DNA of 64,000 nucleotides from assembly GCA_052244495.1 (NCBI GenBank), contig JBQPXH010000001.1; one strand, 5' to 3'. This document shows, in pieces, positions 8,420 to 16,829 of the stretch. The notes beneath the pieces were generated by a model that did no database searches, was not told the DNA's origin, and saw nothing but the letters and a program-made list of their open reading frames with translations. Both the position numbers and the translations under genes were made by a program. The number at the start of each line of letters is the position of its first letter. Position 1 is the first letter of the stretch. Source of the stretch: Cereibacter_A sp052244495. Its GTDB lineage: Bacteria; Pseudomonadota; Alphaproteobacteria; Rhodobacterales; Rhodobacteraceae.

Positions 8420-9585
8420 GTCGTGAACCAGCCTTTCCGACGCATCGCCGCCTGACGCCGCCGGCCGCGGGCTGCCGCGACCTGGGCCATCAGGCCGGTG
8501 ATATCCTGACATTCCTCCGGCCCGGTCGTCCAGACCGCGGCCGGAATTTCCGAAACCCTTTTTCGCAGCGCTTCGACCCGTTCCGGGGTGAGCGTCGCGA
8601 GCAGGCGCGAGACCTCGTCCGACTGCGGCATGGGCACCGTCAGGCCGATGCCGCAGTCGCCAAGGAAGTTGGCCACTTCCGTGCCGGCCAGCCCGACCGG
8701 CACCGCGTGGTGGCGGCAGCCCTCGTAGAGCCTGTTCGGCAGCAGCCAGTCCGAATTCTTCCCGGCGTCGAAACGGTCGACGAGCCAGGAAAGGTGGACC
8801 TGTCCGTAAATGTCGGCGAGGTCCTCCGGGTTCCGGTAGGCGCCGCCGAACTCGAGGTCCGGATTGGCGGCCACCGTCTCGTGAAACCGCGGCATCTGGT
8901 CGAGGGCAGGCTTGCCGCGCAGCAGGACCCTGAAGCGTCCGGGTGACGCGCGTGTCACACGGTCGAGACAGTCGAGCGACCATGAGCAGCGAAGGATGCC
9001 GAACCATCCGATGGTAATCGGCCCCTCGACCGGCCGCCGCGGTGGGACGGCCGGAACGGCGGCGCCGGCGTAGAAGCACTTGTTCTCGACCAGCCGGATC
9101 GGAGCGCGGGTCTGCCGGTAGGGCTGGAAATACTCGTTGATGAAGCCCGGCGACGAGGTGAGCACAAGCCCCACGCGGCGCAGGAGCCGCCGCTCGAGCG
9201 CGCGCATCGCCTTGGGGCGCGGGCCATCGCCCAGCATCATGCGGTGGATGTCGAGCACCTCGTAGACCACCAGCGCCTCGGGCCAGAGCGCCTTTGCCCG
9301 CGCCGCAAGGGCCAGCATCTCGAGGTTGCGGGCCAGGATCACGTCGGGCGGAGCGATTCCGCCGAGGCTGCGGGACAACGAGGTGACGGCCTTGAGGACC
9401 GAGACGGCCCGCTGCGCCATGCGTGCATCGGCGGTGCGCCCGAGAAGCGTCGCCTCCTCGGGCAGCGGGCCTTCGCGACGCCGGAAACCGGCGAGCTCGA
9501 TCGTCGCCCCGCCGGCGCGCAGCATGGCGACGCGCCGCCAGATGGCGCTGTCGTCCAGATCATGGGCGAGATAGAGGATGCGCAA
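8416..9585 (-). CDS. Glycosyltransferase (GT-B-like), exopolysaccharide cluster
   Basis: A 389-residue protein. The chosen start is TTG at 9585 (reads M/L-R-I-L-Y-L-A-H-D), because it places a Rossmann-type RILYLAHDLDD at the N-terminus and sits 20 nt after the galU stop. No better ATG or GTG exists between the two genes. The C-terminal half has TIGWFGILRCSWSLD and SDWLLPNRLYEGCRH, resembling the donor-binding half of GT4-like enzymes. Spacing to galU and the 4-nt overlap with the ExoA-like gene indicate one transcript. Donor and acceptor are unknown. Confidence 0.75.
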   Translation of the reverse strand: MRILYLAHDLDDSAIWRRVAMLRAGGATIELAGFRRREGPLPEEATLLGRTADARMAQRAVSVLKAVTSLSRSLGGIAPPDVILARNLEMLALAARAKALWPEALVVYEVLDIHRMMLGDGPRPKAMRALERRLLRRVGLVLTSSPGFINEYFQPYRQTRAPIRLVENKCFYAGAAVPAVPPRRPVEGPITIGWFGILRCSWSLDCLDRVTRASPGRFRVLLRGKPALDQMPRFHETVAANPDLEFGGAYRNPEDLADIYGQVHLSWLVDRFDAGKNSDWLLPNRLYEGCRHHAVPVGLAGTEVANFLGDCGIGLTVPMPQSDEVSRLLATLTPERVEALRKRVSEIPAAVWTTGPEECQDITGLMAQVAAARGRRRQAAMRRKGWFTT

Positions 9586-9604
9586 TCTGCAGACTTTCCG
9601 GAGT

Positions 9605-10543
9605 TCAGCTGGCGGCGGCGATGCTGCGCAGCGGCGAGACATTGGGGGCGCCGATGCCATGCTGCGCGGTGATCGCTTGCAGGAAGGCGGAGAATTCGTC
9701 GCGCAGGTCCGCGCGTTGCAGCGCCAGGGCGACCGTCGCCTGCAGGAAGCCGGCCTTCGAGCCGCAGTCGAAGCGCTCGCCGCTGAAGCGCAGGCCATGA
9801 ACCGAACCGGGATGGGTGGCGAGTTCGTGGGCGATCGCGTCGGTGAGCTGGATCTCGCCCCCCGCTCCGACCGTGCGCCGGTCGAGGTGGCGCATCACGC
9901 GCGGCCCGAGGATGTAGCGGCCGATGACGGCGAAGTTCGACGGCGCCGTGCCGGCCTTCGGCTTCTCGACGATGCCCCGCGGGCGGATCAGGGCGCCCTG
10001 ACGCTCCTCGACATCGAGGATCCCGTAGGAGGAGGCCTTCTCCGGCGCCACCTCCATCGTGGCGATGATGCTTCCGCCGACCTCGGCATGGGCCTCCATC
10101 ATCTGGGCGAGGCAGGGCCGGTCGGCCACGACCATGTCATCGGGCAGGATCACGGCGAAGGGGCGGTCGCCCACGAGCCGCCGTGCGCACCAGACCGCGT
10201 GACCGAGGCCGAGCGCCTCGTGCTGGCGGACATAGGCCACATGGCCGCTGTCGATGTTGGTCGCTTCGAGCGTGGCGAGGAGGTCCGTCTTGCCGGCGGC
10301 GCGCAGGGCGCGCTCCAGCGGCTGGTTGACGTCGAAAAAGTCCTCCAGCGCACCTTTGCCGCGCGAGGTCACGAAGATGAAATCCTCGATCCCCGCCTCG
10401 CGAGCCTCTTCGACCGCATACTGGATCAGCGGCTTGTCGACGAGGGTGAGGATCTCCTTCGGAATGGATTTCGTCGCGGGCAGGAACCGCGTTCCCATTC
10501 CTGCGATGGGGAAGATGGCAGTTGCGACCTTCTTCGAAGACAT
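9605..10543 (-). CDS. galU: UTP-glucose-1-phosphate uridylyltransferase
   Basis: A 312-residue enzyme making UDP-glucose from UTP and glucose-1-phosphate. The nucleotidyltransferase signature GMGTRFLPATKSIPKEIL lies at residues ~15-32. VILPDDMVV, GIVEKP and EIQLTDAI follow in the usual GalU order, and length is typical. The ATG at 10543 gives the standard N-terminus (MSSKKVATAIFPIAGMG); longer in-frame extensions lack support. UDP-glucose feeds both the exopolysaccharide transferases downstream and, through SqdB, the sulfolipid pathway encoded upstream, so its position between the two is functionally sensible. Confidence 0.93.
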   Translation of the reverse strand: MSSKKVATAIFPIAGMGTRFLPATKSIPKEILTLVDKPLIQYAVEEAREAGIEDFIFVTSRGKGALEDFFDVNQPLERALRAAGKTDLLATLEATNIDSGHVAYVRQHEALGLGHAVWCARRLVGDRPFAVILPDDMVVADRPCLAQMMEAHAEVGGSIIATMEVAPEKASSYGILDVEERQGALIRPRGIVEKPKAGTAPSNFAVIGRYILGPRVMRHLDRRTVGAGGEIQLTDAIAHELATHPGSVHGLRFSGERFDCGSKAGFLQATVALALQRADLRDEFSAFLQAITAQHGIGAPNVSPLRSIAAAS

Positions 10544-10910
10544 GCGCGACCTCTTGGCAATCGATCTGCTGAATATGTGGGCCCTGAGTGACCCGCTCAA
10601 TGTTTCACATAATGCTGCACCCGCAAAGGGCGCTGGGGGGCTTGTGCCTGGCAACAGGCAAAATCAGGCTATCGGCATCGGTTCTATGCGCCGGAGAATG
10701 CCTGTTGCCTCGCGATTGGCCAAGGCTGAATCGGCGGTTTACCGACCATCGGAGCATCAATTTCGCGAAGACCAGTCCTGTTTCGGCCTCGGCGCGCAGT
10801 TTTGCAACTCCCGGTCGCGTCCGATCGACCGAAACTTGCGCGTGATTCGGCGGCAGGGTGCTGCGGGCCGTGCAAGCGTGTCGTCGAGATGGTGGGCGGA
10901 AAGCCGCTGC
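10544..10910. other. Intergenic region between sqdC and galU
   Basis: A 367-nt gap between two - strand genes. No coding frame with a credible start or family motif was found on either strand, and no clear terminator hairpin follows sqdC. It presumably holds the galU promoter on the - strand, but no -35/-10 pair stands out. Confidence 0.5.
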
Positions 10911-11729
10911 TCAAATCATGAGCGGAATCGACCGGCGAAGAAGGTCGTGGCCACCGGGACGCCAGCCCAGCGCGGGAAGGCGGCGGCAATCGAGCAAACT
11001 CAGCCGGGTGGCGTCGGCCCGGAGAGGCAGCGGGCGCTCGACGCCCGTGACCCGAGCCACCTCGGCCAGGAGGTCGTGATGGTCGAGGACGATGTCGGAC
11101 AGGTGGAAGGCGCCCGATGCCTCGCTGTCGAGAAGCAGCATTGCTGCGGCTGCGAGATCGGCACCATGGACTTCGGTCGCCACGCGCGGTTCCACCTGTC
11201 GGCCGGCAAGGAAGTCGGCGAACAGCCTGCGCCACTTGTGATCGGGTCCGGGACCGTAGACGCCGGTCGCGCGGAGGCTGGCCCCGCCGCCGCCGCCGAA
11301 CAGCGCCTCCTCGGCCTCGGCCTTGACCTCTCCGTAGAGGCTTGCGGGGCAGGGCGGCATGCCCTCGGTCAGGAGGGTGCCGGGCGGGTAGCCGTCGAAG
11401 ACCGCGCGCGAAGACAGGAAGAGGATGCGGCGGCCGCGCATCGCCTCGAAGAGCCGGAGCGTGCCCTCGAGGTTCGCGCGGCGGAAGCCCTCGGGATCCG
11501 TGCCTTCGCCGCCGCGGTAGCGGCCCGGCACGTGCTGGAAGGCGCAGTGGATCAGCGCGTCGACATCCTCCAGCGGCGGCGGTGGCAAGAGGAGGTCGTA
11601 GGGCCTGTGTTCGCCCGGTGCTTCGGCGGGCTGGCGCGAGAGAAGCACCAGATCGTGGCCGGCCTCCCGCGCGGCTTCGGCAATGAAGCGGCCGACGAGG
11701 CCGCCTGCGCCTGTCAGCGCGACGCGCAT
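10911..11729 (-). CDS. sqdC: SqdC, NAD-dependent epimerase/reductase-like sulfolipid protein
   Basis: A 272-residue extended short-chain dehydrogenase-like protein. MRVALTGAGGLVGRFIAEAA is a GxxGxxG Rossmann start, FLSSRAVFDG replaces the usual catalytic Ser region, and SLYGEVKAEAE supplies YxxxK. The ATG at 11729 lies 16 nt inside sqdD and is preferred because it opens directly on the Rossmann motif. In Rhodobacter sphaeroides the order sqdB-sqdD-sqdC is established for sulfoquinovosyl diacylglycerol synthesis, and SqdC affects the late steps of the pathway. Order and protein types match here. Confidence 0.85.
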   Translation of the reverse strand: MRVALTGAGGLVGRFIAEAAREAGHDLVLLSRQPAEAPGEHRPYDLLLPPPPLEDVDALIHCAFQHVPGRYRGGEGTDPEGFRRANLEGTLRLFEAMRGRRILFLSSRAVFDGYPPGTLLTEGMPPCPASLYGEVKAEAEEALFGGGGGASLRATGVYGPGPDHKWRRLFADFLAGRQVEPRVATEVHGADLAAAAMLLLDSEASGAFHLSDIVLDHHDLLAEVARVTGVERPLPLRADATRLSLLDCRRLPALGWRPGGHDLLRRSIPLMI

Positions 11730-12550
11730 GGCGCCGGCAGGTCCGCGAGCAGGGGCACCGGTCCATCCCCGGCATAGGCGCGCCACAGTTCGATCAGCGG
11801 GCGCAGCCGGTCAGCCTTGTCATGGTCCTGCCACGGCTTCTCGTACTGGAAATGCAGGATGCGGATCTGGTCCCAGTTCCAGAGTTCCGGCAAGGCGAAC
11901 CAGACATACTGGAGCATGTTGCAGAACACGGGCAGTCCCTGCCACTCGGGGAAGAACTCCTGCAGGAAGCTCTGATCGGTGCGCCGCCAGAAGGCGCCGG
12001 GCACGTCGAGCCGCGCGAGCATCCGGCGGAATGTCTCGTCGGACGGCCGGGCGGTGAACACGCCCGAGTTCATCCGGTGGAAGTCGGAAAGGCTCTCGTA
12101 GACGTTGGGGGCGGCGCAGAACTCGGGGTAGTCGAACAGCCGGTCAACGTTGCGCAGCACGAGTGCATCCGCATCGATGAAGACCACGGACTCGTACTCC
12201 ACGAGTTGCCAGAGACGAAGCTTGGCGAAGTTGTCGAGCGGCGTGTGGAAGGGCGGCTTGCCGCCCTTCGTGAAGGCCGCCCGCGCGTGCAGCGCATCGC
12301 GGGCGTGCGCGGCGTTGAACTCCGCCGAGGTCGGCAGCAGATCCACCCGCACGAGGCGGGCCCCCAGCGACCTGAGAGGCGCCAGCGCCTCATCAGGCAC
12401 GTCGGTGTGCATCACCACGCTGTCCGCGGTCGTTCCGCTGAGGGCGAGCGACCGCAAAAGCGCCCGCGCCCCCAGCGCATAGTCCGCATTGGTGACCAGC
12501 GTGACATAGGCCCGCGTCGAGCCGGCCGGACCTTCGGCTTCCAGTTCCAA
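11714..12550 (-). CDS. sqdD: SqdD, glycogenin-like (GT8) glycosyltransferase of sulfolipid synthesis
   Basis: A 278-residue protein. AYVTLVTNADYALGARALLRS near the N-terminus and FIDADALVLRNVD (DxD, about 124-136) are family 8 (glycogenin-like) signatures; NSGVFTARP and HFQYEKPW lie in the second half. It probably transfers sulfoquinovose from the UDP-sugar toward diacylglycerol at the cytoplasmic membrane, as proposed for R. sphaeroides SqdD. The start is a TTG immediately after the sqdB stop (TGA-TTG) with no strong ribosome site, which suggests translational coupling. It overlaps sqdC by 16 nt. Confidence 0.85.
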   Translation of the reverse strand: MELEAEGPAGSTRAYVTLVTNADYALGARALLRSLALSGTTADSVVMHTDVPDEALAPLRSLGARLVRVDLLPTSAEFNAAHARDALHARAAFTKGGKPPFHTPLDNFAKLRLWQLVEYESVVFIDADALVLRNVDRLFDYPEFCAAPNVYESLSDFHRMNSGVFTARPSDETFRRMLARLDVPGAFWRRTDQSFLQEFFPEWQGLPVFCNMLQYVWFALPELWNWDQIRILHFQYEKPWQDHDKADRLRPLIELWRAYAGDGPVPLLADLPAPCASR

Positions 12551-13765
12551 TCAGGACACCGAGCGCAGCCGCCGCCCCTCGGGGTCATGCTCGACCCGTT
12601 GCGCGATGTCCTTGGTCCAGGCCGAGACGCAGGGCACGCGGCTGCGGTCGATCCGGTGGGCGAACTTCTTGGCCACGTCCACCACCTCGGCCAGAAGGCC
12701 CTCGGCCAGCGTGATCGGCTGCAGCCCGAGCGCGAGGAACTGGTCGTTCTTCACCAGCAGCTCGTTCTCGTCGGCTTCCTTGCGCGGGTTGGGCAGGTAG
12801 GAGACCTTCGCGCCGGTCATCCGGGCCACCATCTCGGCCAGGTCGCGCACGCGGTGGGTCTCGGTCATCTGGTTGAAGATCTTCACCCGGTCTCCGGCCC
12901 TGGGCGCGTCCGACAGCGCCAGCTCGACACAGCGCACCGAATCCTGGATGTGGATGAAGGCGCGCGTCTGCCCGCCCGTGCCGTGGACGGTCAGCGGATA
13001 TCCGATGGCCGCCTGGATCAGGAAGCGGTTCAGCACGGTTCCATAATCGCCGTCGTAGTCGAAGCGGTTGATGAGCTGCGGGTGACGGCGCGTCTGGCTC
13101 GTGTGCGTGCCCCAGACGATGCCCTGGTGCAGGTCGGTGATGCGGAGCCCGTCGTTCTGCGCGTAATACTGGAAGAGGATCTGATCGAGGCTCTTGGTCA
13201 TGTGGTAGACCGAACCCGGACGCGTCGGGTAGAGGATCTCGAGATCCTTCGGGCCCGCGGGCGTCTCTACCGTCACGTCGAGATAGCCCTCGGGGATCGG
13301 CGCGCCGACGGTCGAGTAGCCGTAGACGCCCATCGTGCCCAGATGGACCAGATGCGCATCGATGCCCGTCTCGACCATGGCCGCCAGCAGGTTGTGCGTC
13401 GCATTGACGTTGTTGTTGACGGTGTAGACCTTGTGGCGGTCCGACTTCATCGAATAGGGCGCGGCGCGCTGCTCGGCGAAATGGATGATCGCCTCGGGCC
13501 GGTACTCTTCCAGCCACGCGCGGATCCGGTCGTACTCCCGCAGGTCGAGCAGGTGGAAGTGCAGCCGGTGCCCAGTCTCCTGATGCCAGATCCGGCAGCG
13601 CTCCTGGATCGAGTCCATCGGCGTCAGGGACTGCACGCCAAGCTCGGTGTCGATCCATCGCCGCGAGAGGTTGTCGACGATGTGGATCTCGTGTCCGAGG
13701 TCCGAGAGATGAAGTGCCGTCGGCCAGCCGACGAAGCCGTCCCCACCCAGAACCGCAATGCGCAT
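12551..13765 (-). CDS. sqdB: UDP-sulfoquinovose synthase
   Basis: A 404-residue NAD-dependent enzyme that joins sulfite to UDP-glucose to give UDP-sulfoquinovose. MRIAVLGGDGFVGWPTALHL carries the GGDGxxGW fingerprint of SqdB/SQD1. NLSRRWID, FAEQRAAPYSM, a THT-type active-site region GTMGVYGY, and YHMTKSLDQ (YxxxK) follow. The ATG at 13765 is preceded by a near-perfect AAGGAGG. It heads sqdB-sqdD-sqdC, and 145 nt without a gene precede it. The UDP-glucose substrate would come from galU downstream on the same strand. Confidence 0.95.
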   Translation of the reverse strand: MRIAVLGGDGFVGWPTALHLSDLGHEIHIVDNLSRRWIDTELGVQSLTPMDSIQERCRIWHQETGHRLHFHLLDLREYDRIRAWLEEYRPEAIIHFAEQRAAPYSMKSDRHKVYTVNNNVNATHNLLAAMVETGIDAHLVHLGTMGVYGYSTVGAPIPEGYLDVTVETPAGPKDLEILYPTRPGSVYHMTKSLDQILFQYYAQNDGLRITDLHQGIVWGTHTSQTRRHPQLINRFDYDGDYGTVLNRFLIQAAIGYPLTVHGTGGQTRAFIHIQDSVRCVELALSDAPRAGDRVKIFNQMTETHRVRDLAEMVARMTGAKVSYLPNPRKEADENELLVKNDQFLALGLQPITLAEGLLAEVVDVAKKFAHRIDRSRVPCVSAWTKDIAQRVEHDPEGRRLRSVS

Positions 13766-13910
13766 GAAGCCTCCTTCGTGAACCGCGTGTGCCGCCTGCG
13801 GGCGGCACACGTCCTCGTGACCATTCTGGTGCCTATCGGCTCCAAGTCCACAGGTCTAATGAAGTTTTCACGACGCTCGGCAAGCTGATGCCGATGGGCG
13901 CGGCGGCCGC

Positions 13911-14480
13911 TCAGGCGCTCCGCCGCTGTCCTTCGTGCACGCCTTCGGCAAATTCCTCGATGATCTTTGCGCAGAAGGCATCGAGATCGTCGGGCTTGCG
14001 GCTGGTCACCAGACCCTGATCGACCACGACCTCCTGATCCACCCAGGTGCCGCCCGCATTGCGGATGTCGGTCGCGAGCGAGGGATAGGAGGTGAGCTTG
14101 CGCCCGTCGACCACGTCGGCCTCGACCAGCGCCCAGGGGCCGTGGCAGATCGCGGCGACCGGCTTGCCGTGCCGGAAGAAGCCGCGCACGAACTCCATCG
14201 CCTCGTCGCTGGCGCGGAGGCGGTCGGCGCCGACCGTTCCGCCGGGGATGACCAGTCCGTCGAACTCCGCAGCGGAGACCTCGGCGAAGGTGCGGTCCAC
14301 CTGGTGCTGGCCGGCCGGGTCGAGGTCGCCGTTCACGGTCCGGGCCTCGCCAGCCTCGAGGCCCACCGCGACGACGGTCGCGCCGGCCTCTTTCAGCGCC
14401 TCGCGGGGGCGGACGAACTCCACATCCTCGGTGCCGCGCGGGGCGATCAGGATGGCGATGGTCTTGCCGTCGAGTTGCAT
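13911..14480 (-). CDS. PfpI/DJ-1 family protein (class I glutamine amidotransferase-like)
   Basis: A 189-residue protein. The nucleophile elbow AAICHGPWALVEA (Cys about residue 110) with a preceding LVIPGGTVGADRLR is the YhbO/PfpI type of the DJ-1 superfamily. Members act as stress-response glyoxalase- or deglycase-like enzymes, or were first described as intracellular proteases; the true substrate is debated. The ATG at 14480 has GAAGGAGAG upstream. It is transcribed away from the LLM monooxygenase gene, and the 224-nt gap between them presumably holds both promoters. Confidence 0.85.
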   Translation of the reverse strand: MQLDGKTIAILIAPRGTEDVEFVRPREALKEAGATVVAVGLEAGEARTVNGDLDPAGQHQVDRTFAEVSAAEFDGLVIPGGTVGADRLRASDEAMEFVRGFFRHGKPVAAICHGPWALVEADVVDGRKLTSYPSLATDIRNAGGTWVDQEVVVDQGLVTSRKPDDLDAFCAKIIEEFAEGVHEGQRRSA

Positions 14481-14704
14481 GTGTCTCTCCTTCTGGATTT
14501 CTCGGCCGGCGCTCCGGAGGGTCCCCGCCCGGCGCCGGCCATGGACGGCCGCGCAACCCGCTCGGGCGCCGCTCTGTTCCCGCCGCTCCCGGAACCGTGC
14601 GGAGCCGCGCCGGCTTCTGTGCAGGCCGGCAGGGCGCCTGTGCTTCCGCGCCGGGGAAATCCGCGGCCGCGCGTGCTACATCAGGAGGGACCGGCAATGG
14701 ACAG

Positions 14705-15742
14705 ATGCACATGACCCTCGAATTCGGCCTCGACACTTTCGGCGATGTCACCTGGAACACGGAGAGGCAGCTTCTCCCGCAGAGGGAAGTCCTGCGGAAT
14801 GTCGTGGAAGAGGCGGTGCTCGCCGACGCGGTGGGCGTGGATGCCATCGGCCTTGGCGAGCATCACCGCGACGACTTCGCCATCTCGGCCCCCGAGATCC
14901 TCCTCGCCGCCATCGGCGCCCGCACCGGCCGCATACGCCTCGGGACTGCGGTGACCGTGCTCGGCTCGGATGACCCGGTGCGGCTCTTCGAGCGGTTCTC
15001 GACCCTCGACGCGATCACCGGGGGACGGGCGGAGGTCACACTCGGGCGCGGCTCCTTCACCGAGAGCTTCCCGCTCTTCGGCTTCGATCTGGCAGACTAC
15101 CACACGCTCTTCGAGGAGAAGCTCGACCTCTTCTCGCGCCTGATCCGCGAGGAGGAAGTAACCTGGGCGGGCTCCACGCGCAGCCCGCTCGAACGCCAGA
15201 GGGTCTGGCCGCCGCTGGGCGGGTCCGGTGTGCGGACGTGGATCGGCGTCGGCGGCAGCCCCGAGTCCGTGGTGCGGGCCGTCAGGTTCCGGATGCCGAT
15301 GATCCTCGCCATCATCGGCGGCCCGGTGCGGCGCTTCCTGCCCTTCGTCGACCTTTACCGCCGCGCGTCCGAACAGGCGGGGCTCGACCCCATGCCGCTC
15401 GGCGTCCACTCGCCGGGGCATGTCGCCGAGACCGACGAGCAGGCGCGCGAGGAAGCCTTCCCCGCCTATAAGGCGCTCCATGACCGCCTCGGGGCCGAGC
15501 GCGGATGGCCGAGCCTCAGCCGCGAGGATTTCCTGCGCGAGGTCGAGCACGGGTCGATGTATGTCGGCTCGCCCGAGACGGTGGCGCGGCGCATAGCCGG
15601 GACCTGCTCGACGCTCGGGCTTTCGCGCTTCCAGCTGAAGTATTCGATGGGGCCGCTGCCGCATGACAGGCTGATGCGCTCGATCGAGCTCTACGGAAGC
15701 CGCGTGATCCCCCTCGTGCGCGAGATCCGCGAGGCCGCATGA
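14705..15742 (+). CDS. LLM class flavin-dependent monooxygenase (Atu2307/SP_0267-like)
   Basis: A 345-residue luciferase-like TIM barrel. ELGLxTFGDV-type start (EFGLDTFGDVTW), GLGEHHRDDFAISAPEI, TVLGSDDPVRLFERF and GRGSFTESFPLFGFDL are the diagnostic blocks of this LLM subfamily, which binds reduced FMN supplied by a separate reductase. The start is ATG 14705 or ATG 14711 (M-H-M); AGGAGGGA lies 16-22 nt upstream, so the exact codon is uncertain. Substrate unknown. A flavin reductase gene at 46390-46890 could serve it, but it is far away. Confidence 0.85.
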   Translation: MHMTLEFGLDTFGDVTWNTERQLLPQREVLRNVVEEAVLADAVGVDAIGLGEHHRDDFAISAPEILLAAIGARTGRIRLGTAVTVLGSDDPVRLFERFSTLDAITGGRAEVTLGRGSFTESFPLFGFDLADYHTLFEEKLDLFSRLIREEEVTWAGSTRSPLERQRVWPPLGGSGVRTWIGVGGSPESVVRAVRFRMPMILAIIGGPVRRFLPFVDLYRRASEQAGLDPMPLGVHSPGHVAETDEQAREEAFPAYKALHDRLGAERGWPSLSREDFLREVEHGSMYVGSPETVARRIAGTCSTLGLSRFQLKYSMGPLPHDRLMRSIELYGSRVIPLVREIREAA

Positions 15743-15883
15743 AGCGCCACGGCGCTGCCGATTGCCACAGTCGCAGGCCCGCCGGTGGCCGGAGTGACGC
15801 GGATCTGCTATCCTCGGTTGCTCTTGAGGCCATTGGCGTTAAGACTTGGACCGTCAACGGGTTTCGGTATCGGAGCGGTAGCG

Positions 15884-16675
15884 ATGGAGCGTCCTCTGGC
15901 GCGCAACGAGGTCACGCGGCTTGGCGCTGATGCCAAGTTCCATCATGCCGGACTCCGTCGTGGGCTGACGCCGTCCACGATGCGCAAGCTGGACGCCATC
16001 TCGCGCCTTCGGGTCTTCCCTCGCGATGCGGTGGTGGTGCCGCAGGGCGGCGCACTCGAATATGTGGGCAATGTGGTGCGTGGCGTGCTGCGGATGGAGC
16101 GTCTTCTTTCGGACGGCCGGTCGCAGATCGTGGGGTTGCTCGTCCCGACGGACATGTTCGGCCGCGTCTTCTCCGAGAGGTCGGACTACTCGATCGAGGC
16201 CGCGACGGAGGTGACGCTCTGCTGTTTCGAGCGTCACGCCTTCGAGAATCTTGTGCGCAGCTGTCCTGATCTCGAGCATGCGGTGCTGCTGGCCGTTCTG
16301 GACGAGCTGGACGCGGCGCGGGAGTGGATCACCTTGCGTGCTGGCGCGACGGTGGCGGCGCGGCTGGCCACCTACCTTCTGATGCTGTGCCGCCGCTGGC
16401 CGCATCAGACCAGCGAACTCACGCACGACGCGGAACGAATCGTCGTGAACGTCCCGATCGCGCGCAACGATCTTGCCCACTACCTGGGCACCACGGTTGA
16501 ATCGATCTCGCGCACCGTGCAGGCCTTCTCGCGGGACGGCCTGATCTCGATTCTCACCCCGTTGCGGTTCGAGATCATCGACCTTCCGGCGCTTATCACC
16601 CTGTCGGACAATGAGGAATTCGACGCCGGGGCCCTCTTGGCGGGATTGCGCGCAGAAGGCGGCACCCCGGCCTGA
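15884..16675 (+). CDS. Crp/Fnr family transcriptional regulator without cysteine cluster
   Basis: A 263-residue regulator with a cyclic-nucleotide-binding-like beta roll (about 30-140) and a C-terminal winged helix (about 190-225). The recognition helix region NDLAHYLGTTVESISRTV keeps the E-x-x-S-R pattern of FNR/FixK proteins, which predicts binding to TTGA-N6-TCAA type sites. No N-terminal cysteine cluster is present, so it is not a canonical oxygen-sensing FnrL and resembles FixK or DNR types instead. The ATG at 15884 has GGAGCGG before it. A matching palindrome lies just after its stop, upstream of the next regulator. Confidence 0.85.
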   Translation: MERPLARNEVTRLGADAKFHHAGLRRGLTPSTMRKLDAISRLRVFPRDAVVVPQGGALEYVGNVVRGVLRMERLLSDGRSQIVGLLVPTDMFGRVFSERSDYSIEAATEVTLCCFERHAFENLVRSCPDLEHAVLLAVLDELDAAREWITLRAGATVAARLATYLLMLCRRWPHQTSELTHDAERIVVNVPIARNDLAHYLGTTVESISRTVQAFSRDGLISILTPLRFEIIDLPALITLSDNEEFDAGALLAGLRAEGGTPA

Positions 16676-16688
16676 GCCAAAGGGCGAA

Positions 16689-16702
16689 TTGACGCAGGTC
16701 AA
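16689..16702. promoter_or_regulatory. FNR/FixK-type box upstream of the second regulator
   Basis: TTGACGCAGGTCAA is a perfect dyad (TTGAC-N4-GTCAA) matching the FNR/FixK/DNR consensus. Its centre is about 41 nt upstream of a plausible start point if TACTCA (16725-16730) serves as the -10. That is the class II activator geometry. It lies 127 nt before the ATG at 16830. The neighbouring Crp/Fnr gene or FnrL elsewhere could bind it. Confidence 0.65.
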
Positions 16703-16829
16703 AGTGCGCAAATTCCGCATCGCCTACTCAGGTTCCCGTGTCCCGCCTCGGGCGGAGATTTTCACCAGTTAGCGGTTGCCGACATGCAAACACTCGCTCC
16801 AAGGGCGAGACTTCGGGAGGACTGAGGAC

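Noticed and set aside
11822..13888. 688-codon + strand frame opposite sqdB and sqdD
   Set aside because: Shadow of the sulfolipid genes; His/Arg-rich with no recognisable domain.
15846..15857. TTG-N6-CAA palindrome before the first Crp/Fnr gene
   Set aside because: Two bases shorter than the FNR/NnrR spacing (TTG-N8-CAA), so not called a site.
15884..16675. Identity with oxygen sensor FnrL
   Set aside because: No N-terminal cysteine cluster; better described as a FixK/DNR-like member.
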